A DNA stretch of 64,000 nt from CBDUXT01 sp965371245 (GCA_965371245.1 CBDUXT010000001.1:62001-126000); one strand, 5' to 3'; numbered from the stretch's first letter, positions 52,235-61,886 are shown. Notes: generated by a model not told the origin, from the sequence alone. Program-made: numbers and translations.

Positions 52235-52259
52235 TAGGGTGCGTCCGGGACGCACCCTA
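52235..52259. repeat. palindromic REP-like element after the LolA-like gene
   Basis: TAGGGTGCGTCC and GGACGCACCCTA form a perfect 12-bp inverted repeat around one central base, 4 bp after the stop codon. The same sequence, complete or slightly changed, is found at 55902-55925 and 63761-63784. May act as a transcription or mRNA 3'-end stem. Confidence 0.75.
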
Positions 52260-52387
52260 CGGTTCGATCACCGAGCCTGGGAAAGCGAGCAAGCAACCCG
52301 CAGTGTAATTGCCAACGGATTCTCCCCCGCCTAAGCTGTCGGCCTTTGAACACCCGTAGCGCGTCGCGGGACTCTCGGATTCCAAAA

Positions 52388-53491
52388 GTGGACCTGAGCC
52401 AACTCGAAGAAACCATCACGGCCATCGAAGGCGATCTGGCGACCGAACTACGCGGTATCGCCACCCTCGACGCTGTGCGCACGCTGGAGACCGCCGTCCT
52501 GGGCAAGAAGGGGTCACTCGGGTCGCTCATCGCGGGGATCAAGGACTATCCGCCGGACCAGCGGGGCCAGGTCGGTCAGACCATCAACCAGGCGAAGCGT
52601 CGCGTCAAAGCCCTCATCGATGGGCGCATGGGCGAACTGAGATCGGCCGACGCCGCCGCCGATGCCGCTCAGGGCGATGCCTTCGACGTGACACTACCGG
52701 GCACCCGGCGACCCATGGGAAGCGTCCACCCGGTGACGGCCGTTCAGTGGGAGATCGAACGGGCGTTCGAGCGCCTCGGCTTCACCGTCGAGGCGGGTCC
52801 GGAGATGGAATCGGAGTACAACAACTTCGAGGCCCTCAACATCCCGGCCACCCATCCGGCCCGCGACATGCAGGACACCTTCTGGCTGAAAAACGGCAAG
52901 GTTCTGCGGACGCACACCTCGCCCGTGCAGCACCGCTCGATGATCAAGTTCGGCGCCCCGCTCCGCGTGATCGTTCCGGGCCGGTGCTTCCGCTACGAAA
53001 CCATCGACGCCTCGCACGAAAACACCTTCCACCAGGTCGAGGGGCTCATGATCGACCGGGACATCTCGATTCCCAACCTCATCGCCATGGCGAGAACCTT
53101 GTTGTCGGAAGTGATGAAACGCGACGTCGAGCTGCGCGTTCGCCCGGGCTATTTCCCGTTCGTCGAGCCCGGTATCGAGATTGACATGAACTGTCAGATT
53201 TGCGGTGGCAGCGGATGCCCCACCTGCAAGCGGTCGGGGTGGATCGAGATTCTACCGGCCGGCATGGTGCATCCCAACGTGCTACGAGCGGGTAACATCG
53301 ATGCGGAGAAGTACACTGGTTTCGCGTTCGGACTCGGGTTGACCCGGCTAGCGATGATGAAGTACGGCATCGCCGACATTCGCGTACTCAACTCGGGGGA
53401 TCTGCGCGCCCTCGTGTCACCGACCCGGGTGAGCGGGCAGATCATTCAGCCCGGTCACGCCGCCGACAAGAAGTCAAAATCCAGAACCTGA
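52388..53491 (+). CDS. pheS: phenylalanyl-tRNA synthetase alpha subunit
   Basis: Charges tRNA-Phe with PheT. 367 aa from GTG 52388 (VDLSQLEETI); a TTG at 52346 would add 14 residues. Class II motif 2 (GRCFRYETIDASHENTFHQVEG, about residues 197-218) and motif 3 (GFAFGLGLTRLAMMKYGI) are intact, as are HPARDMQDTFWL and THTSPVQHRSM. An extra Cys segment, CQICGGSGCPTCKRSGWIE (about 265-283), lies in the catalytic domain. It is followed 7 bp later by pheT. Confidence 0.95.
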   Translation: MDLSQLEETITAIEGDLATELRGIATLDAVRTLETAVLGKKGSLGSLIAGIKDYPPDQRGQVGQTINQAKRRVKALIDGRMGELRSADAAADAAQGDAFDVTLPGTRRPMGSVHPVTAVQWEIERAFERLGFTVEAGPEMESEYNNFEALNIPATHPARDMQDTFWLKNGKVLRTHTSPVQHRSMIKFGAPLRVIVPGRCFRYETIDASHENTFHQVEGLMIDRDISIPNLIAMARTLLSEVMKRDVELRVRPGYFPFVEPGIEIDMNCQICGGSGCPTCKRSGWIEILPAGMVHPNVLRAGNIDAEKYTGFAFGLGLTRLAMMKYGIADIRVLNSGDLRALVSPTRVSGQIIQPGHAADKKSKSRT

Positions 53492-53498
53492 CGGCCCC

Positions 53499-55901
53499 AT
53501 GTTGATTTCCTGGAACATGCTGCGTGACTTTCTCGACCTTCCCGGCGACGTCGATCCGCGCGCGCTCACGGAAAAGTTCACGCGAACCACGGCCGAGGTG
53601 GATCAACTTTACGCCATACAGGTCGGTGCCAACGGGCTGATCGCGGCTCGCGTGCTCAGCGCTTCGGAGATTCCCGGCACGCGAAACCTGCGCCACGCCG
53701 TCCTCGACCTGGGCAACGGCGCGACCGTCGAAACCGTGACCGCGGCGCCCGTCCTTCACGAAGGGTGCAACGTCGTGTATGCGCCGGACGGCGCGACGGT
53801 CAGCGCGTTCGGCAAGATTCACTCAACAACGGTCGGCGGCAAGAAGAGTGTCGGGATGATCCTTCCCGGCGAAGCCCTGGGCATCGCCATGGCCATGCAA
53901 GAGGCCGTCTTCCTTGACCACACCACGGCGCCCGGCGAACCCCTCCCCGCCGCCCTGTTCGACGACTGGGTGATCGAGATCGACAACAAGTCCATCACCC
54001 ACCGCCCGGACCTGTGGGGTCACTATGGCGTGGCGCGGGAGATGGCCGCCATTTGCGGTCAGCCGCTCAAACCCTACCCGGTCGCTCCGCTCGACCGGAT
54101 CGTCGCCAACGACAAGCATGCCGTGGAGATTTCAATAGCCGACGCCGTCGCCTGCCCGCGGTACAGCGCTCTTGTGCTCGAAGGCGTGCCCATCCAGCCC
54201 GCGCCGCTGTGGATGCAGCTCCGGCTCGGGCACATCGGCATGAGGCCCATCTCCGGACTGGTCGATCTCACCAACTACATCATGGCCGAGCTAGGCCAGC
54301 CGATGCACGCCTTCGACGCCGGCAAGGTTCCGCGCATCGAGGTGAACTGGGCGACGGGTGGGGAACGATTCACGACCCTCGATGGGATGGAACGCAAGCT
54401 CACCACCGGCGACCTGATGATTCAGTGCGAGGGCAAGTCCATTGCTCTGGCCGGCGTGATGGGTGGGCTCGAAACCGAGGTGTCTCAATCCACGGCCACC
54501 CTGTTGCTCGAATCGGCCAACTTCAACCCAACCACCATCCGCAAGACGGCCGGACGCCTGGCACTGCGCACCGATGCCAGCGCCCGGTTCGAAAAATCGC
54601 TCGACCCTGGCAACACCGTGCTGGGCATACAGCGGTTCGTCACGCTTGCCACAACGATGTACCCCAACCTTGTGCTGACCAGCACGCTTTCGGACTGTTA
54701 CCCCAAGCCGGCCGAGCCGGTCACCGTCCGCGTGAACCCCGCACACATCACGCGCACGATCGGTCAGCCGATACCGACCGACCGGACCCGCAACATCCTC
54801 GAGCCGCTCGGCTTCCTGGTATCCGGCGGGACGGAGGACCTGGTCATCACCGTGCCCTCGTTCCGCGCGACCGGCGATGTGTCGATCGAGGCCGACGTCA
54901 TCGAGGAAATCGCTCGATACGTCGGCTACAACACCATCGAACCCGCCCTGCCGGCCGTTCACGTCCGTCGGTTCGAGCCCAACGCGCTGCATGAACTGGA
55001 ACAGCGCACGCTGGAGTGCTTTTCGACCGGCCAAGGATACAACGAGATCCACGGATACCTCTGGTACGACGACGCCTGGCTCGATCAGCTTGGCGTGGAC
55101 GCCGGGGCGTGCGTCGAGCTGGCGAATCCGGCCGCCGAGGGGCTCCATCAGCTACGTCGTTCGCTGATGCCGGCGATGCTGGCGGCGATCACGAAGAACC
55201 GTTTCCACTACACCGAGTTGGCGCTCATCGAACTGGGCAGCGTGTTTGAACCGGCGACCGACGACGACCATGAGTTTCGTCATGTCGGCCTGGTGCGCGC
55301 CCGGCGAGGCAAGAGATTTGAAGGCCCGCTCTTCCAACAGCTCAAAGGCGACGTTGAAGCCTGGGCATGGCAGCGCTTCACCCGCCCGGTCCATTTCTCC
55401 GAGGCATCGGGCAACCCAAAGAGACCATGGGAGCATCCGCAACGGACGGCCGACGTCATCGTCAACGCCGGCGTCATCGGTCGAGCAAGCACCATCGATC
55501 TGCCGCTGCGCCGCGCCATGGACGAGCATCTCGGCGCCTGGTCCATCGCCTGGGCCGAGCTGCGCCTGGGCGGGCTGGAAAACCTCGCGGATGTCACCGA
55601 ACGGCTAGGGGGCATCCCCGCGTACCCGCTCGTCGAGATGGACTTCTCGGTGCTCGTCCCCAAGCAGGCACGGTTCGATGCGGTGACGTCCGAGTTGGCC
55701 TCGTTCCAACACCCGTTGCTCAGACAACTTCGTTTCGTGGACAGCTACGAGGGCGAGGCCATCGCAGCCGACTCCCGCAGCCTGACCTACCGAACCGTCG
55801 TCGGTGACACCGCGCGCACGCTGGTGGACGAAGATACAAACGGCTTTTGCCAGGCATTCGAGAAGCACCTGACCGACTGTGGATACCGCCTTCGCCGCTA
55901 A
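53499..55901 (+). CDS. pheT: phenylalanyl-tRNA synthetase beta subunit
   Basis: 800-aa beta subunit with editing and tRNA-anticodon-binding domains, normal bacterial length. MLISWNMLRDFLDLP opens the protein; the EMAP/tRNA-binding-like region follows. The editing (B3/4) domain carries VDLTNYIMAELGQPMHAFDAGKV and GVMGG (about 320). The C-terminal ferredoxin-fold anticodon-binding domain ends the chain (YPLVEMDFSVLVPK ... KHLTDCGYRLRR). Overlaps no other gene and is co-directional with pheS. Confidence 0.96.
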   Translation: MLISWNMLRDFLDLPGDVDPRALTEKFTRTTAEVDQLYAIQVGANGLIAARVLSASEIPGTRNLRHAVLDLGNGATVETVTAAPVLHEGCNVVYAPDGATVSAFGKIHSTTVGGKKSVGMILPGEALGIAMAMQEAVFLDHTTAPGEPLPAALFDDWVIEIDNKSITHRPDLWGHYGVAREMAAICGQPLKPYPVAPLDRIVANDKHAVEISIADAVACPRYSALVLEGVPIQPAPLWMQLRLGHIGMRPISGLVDLTNYIMAELGQPMHAFDAGKVPRIEVNWATGGERFTTLDGMERKLTTGDLMIQCEGKSIALAGVMGGLETEVSQSTATLLLESANFNPTTIRKTAGRLALRTDASARFEKSLDPGNTVLGIQRFVTLATTMYPNLVLTSTLSDCYPKPAEPVTVRVNPAHITRTIGQPIPTDRTRNILEPLGFLVSGGTEDLVITVPSFRATGDVSIEADVIEEIARYVGYNTIEPALPAVHVRRFEPNALHELEQRTLECFSTGQGYNEIHGYLWYDDAWLDQLGVDAGACVELANPAAEGLHQLRRSLMPAMLAAITKNRFHYTELALIELGSVFEPATDDDHEFRHVGLVRARRGKRFEGPLFQQLKGDVEAWAWQRFTRPVHFSEASGNPKRPWEHPQRTADVIVNAGVIGRASTIDLPLRRAMDEHLGAWSIAWAELRLGGLENLADVTERLGGIPAYPLVEMDFSVLVPKQARFDAVTSELASFQHPLLRQLRFVDSYEGEAIAADSRSLTYRTVVGDTARTLVDEDTNGFCQAFEKHLTDCGYRLRR

Positions 55902-55925
55902 GTAGGGCGCGTCCCGGACGCACCT
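55902..55925. repeat. palindromic REP-like element after pheT
   Basis: GTAGGGCGCGTCC-CGGACGCACCTTC directly follows the TAA of pheT. It is a diverged copy of the element at 52235-52259, with some stem mismatches. Confidence 0.65.
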
Positions 55926-55994
55926 TCTGTATGTGTTTTGCGGTGCCAGCCGTATGTCCCGCATATTCCTGCAAGTGACGAAGAGAGGACACCC

Positions 55995-57017
55995 ATGAGC
56001 CTTGCTCGCTACGTCGCCGTTGTGACACTCAGTTCCGCGATCCTCGGTTCTTCCGGGTGCTCCCAGTTCATCGATCCCGACGTGCCGGAGCCCATCCGCC
56101 CCCTCACCGAGCCTGAGTTCGGGACCGACTACCTGCTCTATCGACCCTCCGGCTACGAACGCCGCTTTGCACGACCGCTCATCGTCGTCTGCCACGGTGC
56201 CTTCCCCGACTCACCCAACAAGCGCATCCGCGCGTGGACCACACAAGCCGAGCAGCACGGCTTCATCGTCGTGGCCCCGACGCTCACCGGCGCCACGGCG
56301 CGCTGGGGCGGCAAGCCGGACGTGCAACTCCAGCGTCAGCGCGTGGACGAACGAAACATTCTCTCCGTGATCCGCCACGTTCGAGCCGGACACAACATCT
56401 CGGTGGATCGAATCTTTCTGCACGGCTGGTCGGCCGGTGCCCAAAGCGTCTTGCACACCGGCCTTCGCAACCCTGACCTCTTTCGTGCCTTGGCTCTGTC
56501 ACAACCGAAATTCAAGGAGGGATTCCTGGCCGAAACAACCGATGCGATCGACCACTACCAGCGTGTGTTGATCAACTACAGCGTGGCCGATGCCCTCTGG
56601 GGGAATCAGGCGCGCGACTGTGCTCAGTGGCTTCGATCGCACGGTGTGGACCTGACCGAAGACACCAGTGGCGACGTGACGCAGTCCGACACCGACAAGC
56701 CCGTGGCGTTCTTTCAGAACGTCATCCGCACAAGTCCCTGGTTTCGCATTCGGACCCTCCCCGTCGCCGGAGCCAGCGCCCTCAACGTGCGGTTCGGCCT
56801 CAGGGGTGCGCCCGCCGGGGCGCGGTTCCGTTGGGCGTTCGGCGACGACACCACGGCCCTGACCGCCGACCCGGTTCATGAGTACGCCGCGCCCGGCGTC
56901 TACGCGGTCGCCGTCACCGTCGAGACACCCGATGGTCTCGAGCACCGCCGCCGCATCTCCCTTCAAGTGCCCGAGGGAATCGCCCGCCGATCCGAAGACC
57001 CCCCACCACAAAGATAG
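55995..57017 (+). CDS. lipoprotein alpha/beta hydrolase with C-terminal PKD domain
   Basis: 340 aa from ATG 55995 (GAGAGG upstream). Lipobox LGSSGC after a short signal peptide. The hydrolase has the VVCHGAFPDSPNKR oxyanion region, nucleophile elbow HGWSAGAQSV (about 150) and typical strand order of esterase/LpqC-type enzymes. Residues about 260-325 form a PKD-like beta sandwich (FRWAFGDDTTALTADPVHEYAAPGVYAVAVTV). Probably an exported esterase or depolymerase whose PKD domain contacts polymer. Confidence 0.82.
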   Translation: MSLARYVAVVTLSSAILGSSGCSQFIDPDVPEPIRPLTEPEFGTDYLLYRPSGYERRFARPLIVVCHGAFPDSPNKRIRAWTTQAEQHGFIVVAPTLTGATARWGGKPDVQLQRQRVDERNILSVIRHVRAGHNISVDRIFLHGWSAGAQSVLHTGLRNPDLFRALALSQPKFKEGFLAETTDAIDHYQRVLINYSVADALWGNQARDCAQWLRSHGVDLTEDTSGDVTQSDTDKPVAFFQNVIRTSPWFRIRTLPVAGASALNVRFGLRGAPAGARFRWAFGDDTTALTADPVHEYAAPGVYAVAVTVETPDGLEHRRRISLQVPEGIARRSEDPPPQR

Positions 57018-57148
57018 GTCTCAATGCCTGGACCGCGCGATGATCCCATGCCGTCGTGAAGGAAAAGGGGGCACCACGCCCGGTGCCGTTCTCGGTAGAG
57101 TCCTGCCTCGTATTCAGACGGCGCGCTTCCGCCAAGACTGTCTTTCCC

Positions 57149-57170
57149 AGCCGCGACCGTGAGCGAGCGG
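57149..57170. repeat. single arm of the dispersed AGCCGCGACCGTGAG repeat
   Basis: Matches 6851-6872 at 21 of 22 bases, without the second arm that makes the hairpin at 6848-6917. Confidence 0.65.
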
Positions 57171-57783
57171 CGGGCTCGTAGCGGCACCGGCCTTCCCCGA
57201 AGCGACAGCGGGAAAGCGGCGCTCAACAGAACGATTCGTTTTCCAACGCGGCGCCGTCCGCGACACGCTGACCCCAAACGGCGCGACCAACCGCGCCGCC
57301 GCGCAAGTGCCAACCCTCTGGCACTTCCGGCGCTCTGGAAGTTCGGATGATCCGTTGCAGTAGCGCCCCCAAAGCCGCGGCCCGCACCAGCCACCCAAAG
57401 GACACGCGCCGATTTCCAGTGCCACGTCGTGGCACTTTCGTGCCACCTGGCGTGGAATCATCGCGAAGCGCCGCATCGGATTCCTTTTGGCCGGACAACT
57501 TAATGATGAGTCTTACCCAAGCCGGCCAGGTGCGAAGCCGGACGGTTGCGAGCCGGCGCACAGCCCCGCCACACCACTGTGGGACCAATGCGCATCCAGG
57601 AAGTCTTACGAATCTCCTGTGTTCCCTTATCCACGATTGGGAAACCCGTCATGGGCGCCGGGAAGACGCCGGGGGCAGCCGGAGCCAACCTCGATCAGTC
57701 GCTTCGTCCTTGACGCGCACACGGAATCGATCGTGGCGAGAGAGACAATACGGAGCTGGGTCGCCTCAAGACGGGAAACACGT

Positions 57784-57950
57784 CTAGTGCATCTTCACTC
57801 CTGAATCTGCGGGTTTTCGTTACCCGGAACGCCGCGACCGGTCGTGCTAATCAGAGCCTGCCGCGCTAGCGGCGGGACCAGTCCGCGGGCTAGCGCCCGC
57901 GGCTCTGACTCGGCAACGAACCCGCAAAACGACGTGTGACCATGCACTAG
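57784..57950. mobile_element. MITE-like element, family B copy 3 (different interior)
   Basis: 167 bp, CTAGTGCAT at the left and ATGCACTAG at the right, with TGCGGGTT/AACCCGCA inner ends as in copies 1 and 2. The interior is unrelated to them: it holds GCGGGCTAGCGCCCGC and a flanking CAGAGCC/GGCTCTG dyad. Confidence 0.7.
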
Positions 57951-58199
57951 GGGTGCGTGACATCTTGCTCGATGTGCTATCCGGTCCGCGACCGTCAAAG
58001 AGGGGCGAACCGATTCGTCACGGGCGGCGCTCGGTTTGGTCAGACCCGTCGGCATTGGCGTGCCGGAGCAGTATTGCTCATGCGGCCAGTGCAACGCGGA
58101 AGATGCCAATCGCGTGTGCCCCGAAAGAGCACACTCGTCGGGGATTGCGGCTCAGGGCAAAGAACCACAGCCATTCGTGGGAGCCACGCCGCGGAGAGC

Positions 58200-58215
58200 T
58201 GTTTCACGTGAAACA
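58200..58215. promoter_or_regulatory. parS site 1
   Basis: TGTTTCACGTGAAACA, a perfect 16-bp palindrome identical to the bacterial chromosomal parS consensus, 765 bp upstream of parB. Binding site for ParB in chromosome segregation. Confidence 0.92.
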
Positions 58216-58609
58216 GGCCGCTCTCGGTCGATGCTGTGCATGAACGACTGTCTTTGCGGACGCGACAGAAGGGATTCGTCGGCCGGATGGCCGCACCGCT
58301 GGTTGAGGGCCGTTGGATGACGAAGCTTGCGACAAGGCCGGAGTCGATCCAGGAACCCCATGGATAGTCCTCGCTCTTGAATCACAACGCTCGGGCTCAC
58401 TCGCAAACGGCGATTCCTCGTCAGTACGACATCATTAACTCACCAACGGGCATGTTCGATTTAAGCTGACGGCATGGTGGGCGAACGACGTGAAAGCTAT
58501 CGCGGCGGAACGACGGAATTGTTCCCGCGACAACTCTAAAACGCCGAAGAACCGAAGAGCATCGAACCCGAGTGGCGAAACGGAGCACACCACGACCGTT
58601 TTCGCTATC

Positions 58610-58625
58610 TGTTTCACGTGGAACT
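58610..58625. promoter_or_regulatory. parS site 2 (near-consensus)
   Basis: TGTTTCACGTGGAACT differs from the consensus at two positions in the right half. It lies 355 bp upstream of parB and 395 bp from site 1. Confidence 0.8.
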
Positions 58626-58736
58626 AACGCTTCAGCCTCACGGCACGAGGCGGCCATGATCGCCGCTCGGATGTCTTCCCGCGAGCGAATGTCCCCGTCC
58701 GCCCTGCAACGTGAGCGATTTCTGAGCGCTGGGTAC

Positions 58737-58889
58737 CTGGTGTATGGTCAACCTTGAGTCTGCGGGTTTGCTCGGTGGGTGGCCCACCTTTTTCGAGGTC
58801 GGGGACTCGAATGGTCTCCGGATTCGCGTCCCCCACGGCTAAAGCCACGGGCCACCCGACCCGCAAGCTTGCGCGTGACGATGCAGTAG
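58737..58889. mobile_element. MITE-like element, family B copy 2
   Basis: 153 bp, the same length as copy 1 at 51147-51299 and nearly identical to it, with changes at a few positions (for example CTGG instead of CTAG at the left end). It ends 91 bp before the parB start. Confidence 0.75.
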
Positions 58890-58979
58890 TTTGGCTATTG
58901 CGTCCTCGTCGCCGCGTCGATAGCCTGACCATCCGGACACGAACCACGTTTTCACTGCGTCCCTGTCAAGGAGGACATC

Positions 58980-59927
58980 ATGTCCAAGCCGTCGCGAAGA
59001 TTAGGCCGCGGACTCGATTCCCTTGTGTCAGACCTGCGCCCGGCGGGCATCGACCAAGGCGATGACCCGCTCGCCAGCTCCCTGAGCGACCGCCCAGACA
59101 AGACCAACCAAACGTCCAGTTTCCTGGAATCGCCCACCCTCGAAACAGACAGCTTGGTGCCAAACCCATTTCAACCGCGAAGAATTATTCATGATGATAC
59201 GCTCATATCGCTAGCGGCGTCCATCAAGAAAAGCGGACTCCTGCAACCCATCGCCGTGCGCCGCGTTTCCGGGCGCTACGAAATCATTGCCGGTGAGCGT
59301 CGATGGCGGGCGGCCAGGTCGATCGGGCTGAAACGCGTGCCGGTCATCCTGCGCGAGGCCAACGACGAGCAGATGCTCGAACTCGCTCTGATCGAGAACC
59401 TCCAACGCGAGGACCTCAACGCCATCGATCGCGCCAAGGCCTACCGCCGCTTCTGCGATCGCTTCCAGCTAAAACCGGAGGACGTCGCCGGCCGGCTGGG
59501 CGAGGACAGAACCACCGTGGTCAACTACCTCCGCCTCCTTGAGCTGCCGGCCTCCATCCAGGACCGAGTCGAAGCGGGTGAGCTGAGCATGGGCCACGCC
59601 CGGTGCCTCCTCGGCATCACCGACGACGCTCATCGCGATGCGCTCGCTCGGTCGGCCACCGAGAATGACCTCTCCGTCCGCGCCCTGGAGGAGATTGTTC
59701 GGCGAGAGAAGACCCGCGCGGATTCCCCCGCACTGTCCATCGTCGAGGGAGTGCGGCCGGAGGCAGCTCACATCCGCGACTTGCAACGCCGCTACGAGGA
59801 CGCCCTCAAGACGAAAGTCGTAATTCAGCAGGGTAAGCGAAAGGGGAGCGGGCGAATCATCATAGAATACTACTCGCTCGACGATTTTGACCGGATCAGC
59901 GCGGTTCTCGGTGTACCGCCCGAGTAG
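58980..59927 (+). CDS. parB: ParB/Spo0J chromosome-partitioning protein
   Basis: 315-aa CTP-dependent DNA clamp that loads at parS. The N-terminal RRLGRGLDSLVSD is the ParA-contacting type of peptide. The ParB/Srx domain has PNPFQPRRI, the C-box GERRWRAARSIGLKRVPV and ENLQREDLNAIDRAKAYRR. The helix-turn-helix is in LGEDRTTVVNYLRLLELP. The C-terminal dimerisation domain is short (GRIIIEYYSLDDFDRISAVL). ATG has AAGGAGGA upstream. Two parS sites lie upstream. Unlike most loci, no parA precedes it within 1.9 kb. Confidence 0.96.
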   Translation: MSKPSRRLGRGLDSLVSDLRPAGIDQGDDPLASSLSDRPDKTNQTSSFLESPTLETDSLVPNPFQPRRIIHDDTLISLAASIKKSGLLQPIAVRRVSGRYEIIAGERRWRAARSIGLKRVPVILREANDEQMLELALIENLQREDLNAIDRAKAYRRFCDRFQLKPEDVAGRLGEDRTTVVNYLRLLELPASIQDRVEAGELSMGHARCLLGITDDAHRDALARSATENDLSVRALEEIVRREKTRADSPALSIVEGVRPEAAHIRDLQRRYEDALKTKVVIQQGKRKGSGRIIIEYYSLDDFDRISAVLGVPPE

Positions 59928-60167
59928 CAGGCCGAGGCTTTCATCCACCCATCGGCGGTGCGTCGAATGTCGAGACGACAGATTTCGACAGTGGATTCTT
60001 TCCCTGGTCGGCGCATGGGACTAGGCTCCCGTTTGGGCGGTGTACCACCGACCGCTTCACGGTAAGCGTTCAACTGACCGAAAAAGAACAGGTGGTGTAC
60101 CGTTGGCGGGATCGGATTCCGTATCCGCCATGGCTCAAACCTGGAGTTCGGATTTCTACTGGAGACT

Positions 60168-61856
60168 ATGATGAACCGATCGGCACACTGCTCCATCCTG
60201 GCCGCCTTGCTCGCCGCCACGGGTCTCGTCGCGCCCCGTACCGCCCAGGGCCAAGGCACGGACGCGATCCTGCGCGTGGTTCCCGATAGTTTTCCGCTGA
60301 CCGTGGTCATCCTGAATCTTGAGAAGCTCGACGGTGAGATTCAAAAAATAGCCAAGCGGTTCGACCCGGAGGGGGCCGACGACAGCATGCTCGATCAGTT
60401 CAGGACCCAGCTCGACCTCGCCAAGTGGGTCGATTTTTCCAAGCCGGTCGCCATCGCCTACCCAAGCTTCAACACTGATTCCGAGGCGGTTCTATGGGCG
60501 AACATTCCCGATTTCGTCGCCAAGGCAAAGGGCGTGGAAGGGACGACGGAGGAGGATGGGTTGTGGCGCATCCCCTTTGACGCCGAGACCGAAGTCTTCG
60601 CGCGCGTCATGGGTGACTACGTCATGGCATCGCCCGTGCGTGATCTGCTCGAGCGCGCGGGCAAGAAAGGCGCCACGCTCGCTGCGGTGAAAACGCGGGG
60701 GTCGGTCCTCGGCGGGCGCGACCTTCTCATTCACGTCAACTTTGAACCGGTGCGCCCCATGGCCTTGGGCGGCATCGCCCAGGCCGCCATGATGGCGCCC
60801 ATGATCGCCGGCATGGCCGCGGGGCAGGCGGGCATGGACCCGGCCGCCATGACCGGCGTCATCAACGCCGTGCTCGACGCAGCCAAGAAGTTTGTCGAGC
60901 AGGTGGCGTATCTGGACGTCAGCATCGGCTTTACCGAGAAGGCCGCGGACGTCACCGTCACCACCGGGTATGTAGAGGGGCCGATCCAAAGCTACCTGGC
61001 GCGCCAAAAACCCGCCGCCATCCAATTCCTGGACAACATGGAAGAGCAGCCGTTCGCCGTGGCGTCGGGCTTTCACCTACCTGGCCGTGAATCTCCCGTC
61101 TCCGCGTTCTTCATCGACCGGATCTCAAGTGCCATGATGACGGGACCTGCGGCTGACGGCGCGTCAGGCGAAGAGCCTGGGGCGCTCACGAAAAAGGCCG
61201 TCGATACGATGCGTGAGCTTTATCGCCAACTCGAAGGCATGAGCATGGTCATGGCGATGTCGGCCGACGGGATGAAACTTACCGGCGACTACATCGGACA
61301 CGACGCGCCGGCGCTGCTCAGCCTGGTCAAGCGGTCCATCACGGACCTCGGACCCATGGTGAAGAAGCTCAAGGGTGCGACGTACGAGCCCATGGGCGTC
61401 AAGGCAATCGGCGGCGCTAACGTCGAGTTGTTTTCGGTAAAGGTTGACGCGGGCAGCCCCTCCGCGGCTTTCCTGGAGAGCCTCTATGGAGACGACCCAC
61501 AGTTCGGCATGGGCGTCATCGGGGACCGGTTGCGTTTCTGTATGGGAAGTGACGAGATCATGGCACAGGCGTTCGCCGGCAGGGTATCCAAGCCGCTGTC
61601 CAAGGCCAAGTACGTTTCCGAGGCGCTTGCCGCCCTTCCGGACCGGCGCAACGGTGTCGTGCTGATCGACCTGGCCGGCTTGATCCCCATGCTGGGGCCC
61701 AGCCTCGGGATGCCGGACATCGGACCGATTCCGGCGGGTCCGCCGCTGGCCATCTCGGTTTCGCTCGCCGGCGACGTCGCCCGGCTCGACATGCATATCC
61801 CGTTCCGCGCGATCGACCGAGTGATCCAAGCCATGGCACCCGACGAGCCGATGTAG
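60168..61856 (+). CDS. secreted protein of unknown function
   Basis: 562 aa with a signal peptide (SILAALLAATGLVAPRTAQG). No enzyme motif is visible. Residues 40-130 (TVVILNLEKLDGEIQKIAKRFDP, VDFSKPVAIAYPSF, VLWANIPDF) and 445-520 look like repeated alpha/beta modules of DUF3352-type proteins. Residues about 195-240 are rich in Met, Ala and Gly (AAMMAPMIAGMAAGQAGMDP). Convergent with mobA. Planctomycete-type conserved secreted protein; role not inferable. Confidence 0.75.
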   Translation: MMNRSAHCSILAALLAATGLVAPRTAQGQGTDAILRVVPDSFPLTVVILNLEKLDGEIQKIAKRFDPEGADDSMLDQFRTQLDLAKWVDFSKPVAIAYPSFNTDSEAVLWANIPDFVAKAKGVEGTTEEDGLWRIPFDAETEVFARVMGDYVMASPVRDLLERAGKKGATLAAVKTRGSVLGGRDLLIHVNFEPVRPMALGGIAQAAMMAPMIAGMAAGQAGMDPAAMTGVINAVLDAAKKFVEQVAYLDVSIGFTEKAADVTVTTGYVEGPIQSYLARQKPAAIQFLDNMEEQPFAVASGFHLPGRESPVSAFFIDRISSAMMTGPAADGASGEEPGALTKKAVDTMRELYRQLEGMSMVMAMSADGMKLTGDYIGHDAPALLSLVKRSITDLGPMVKKLKGATYEPMGVKAIGGANVELFSVKVDAGSPSAAFLESLYGDDPQFGMGVIGDRLRFCMGSDEIMAQAFAGRVSKPLSKAKYVSEALAALPDRRNGVVLIDLAGLIPMLGPSLGMPDIGPIPAGPPLAISVSLAGDVARLDMHIPFRAIDRVIQAMAPDEPM

Positions 61857-61886
61857 ACGGGCGACCGAGCGGCGCCGCCCACGCGG

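Larger units (their letters stand above)
57018..58979. other. 1.96-kb non-coding region with parS sites and mobile hairpin elements
   Basis: No open frame has recognisable protein content. It contains one half-copy of the 6848-6917 repeat (57149-57170), family B copies 3 and 2, and two parS-like sites. Palindromic GTGCCA-type motifs occur around 57310-57450. This would be the expected place for parA or an origin-linked gene, but none is seen. Confidence 0.6.

Noticed and set aside
57223..57588. Small minus-strand gene in the region upstream of parB
   Set aside because: The translation is Arg/Gly-rich, overlaps other equally open frames and lacks a ribosome site.
57627..57635. TTATCCACG as a DnaA box and hence an origin of replication
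   Set aside because: A single near-match without a cluster, AT-rich unwinding region or dnaA/dnaN nearby is not enough.
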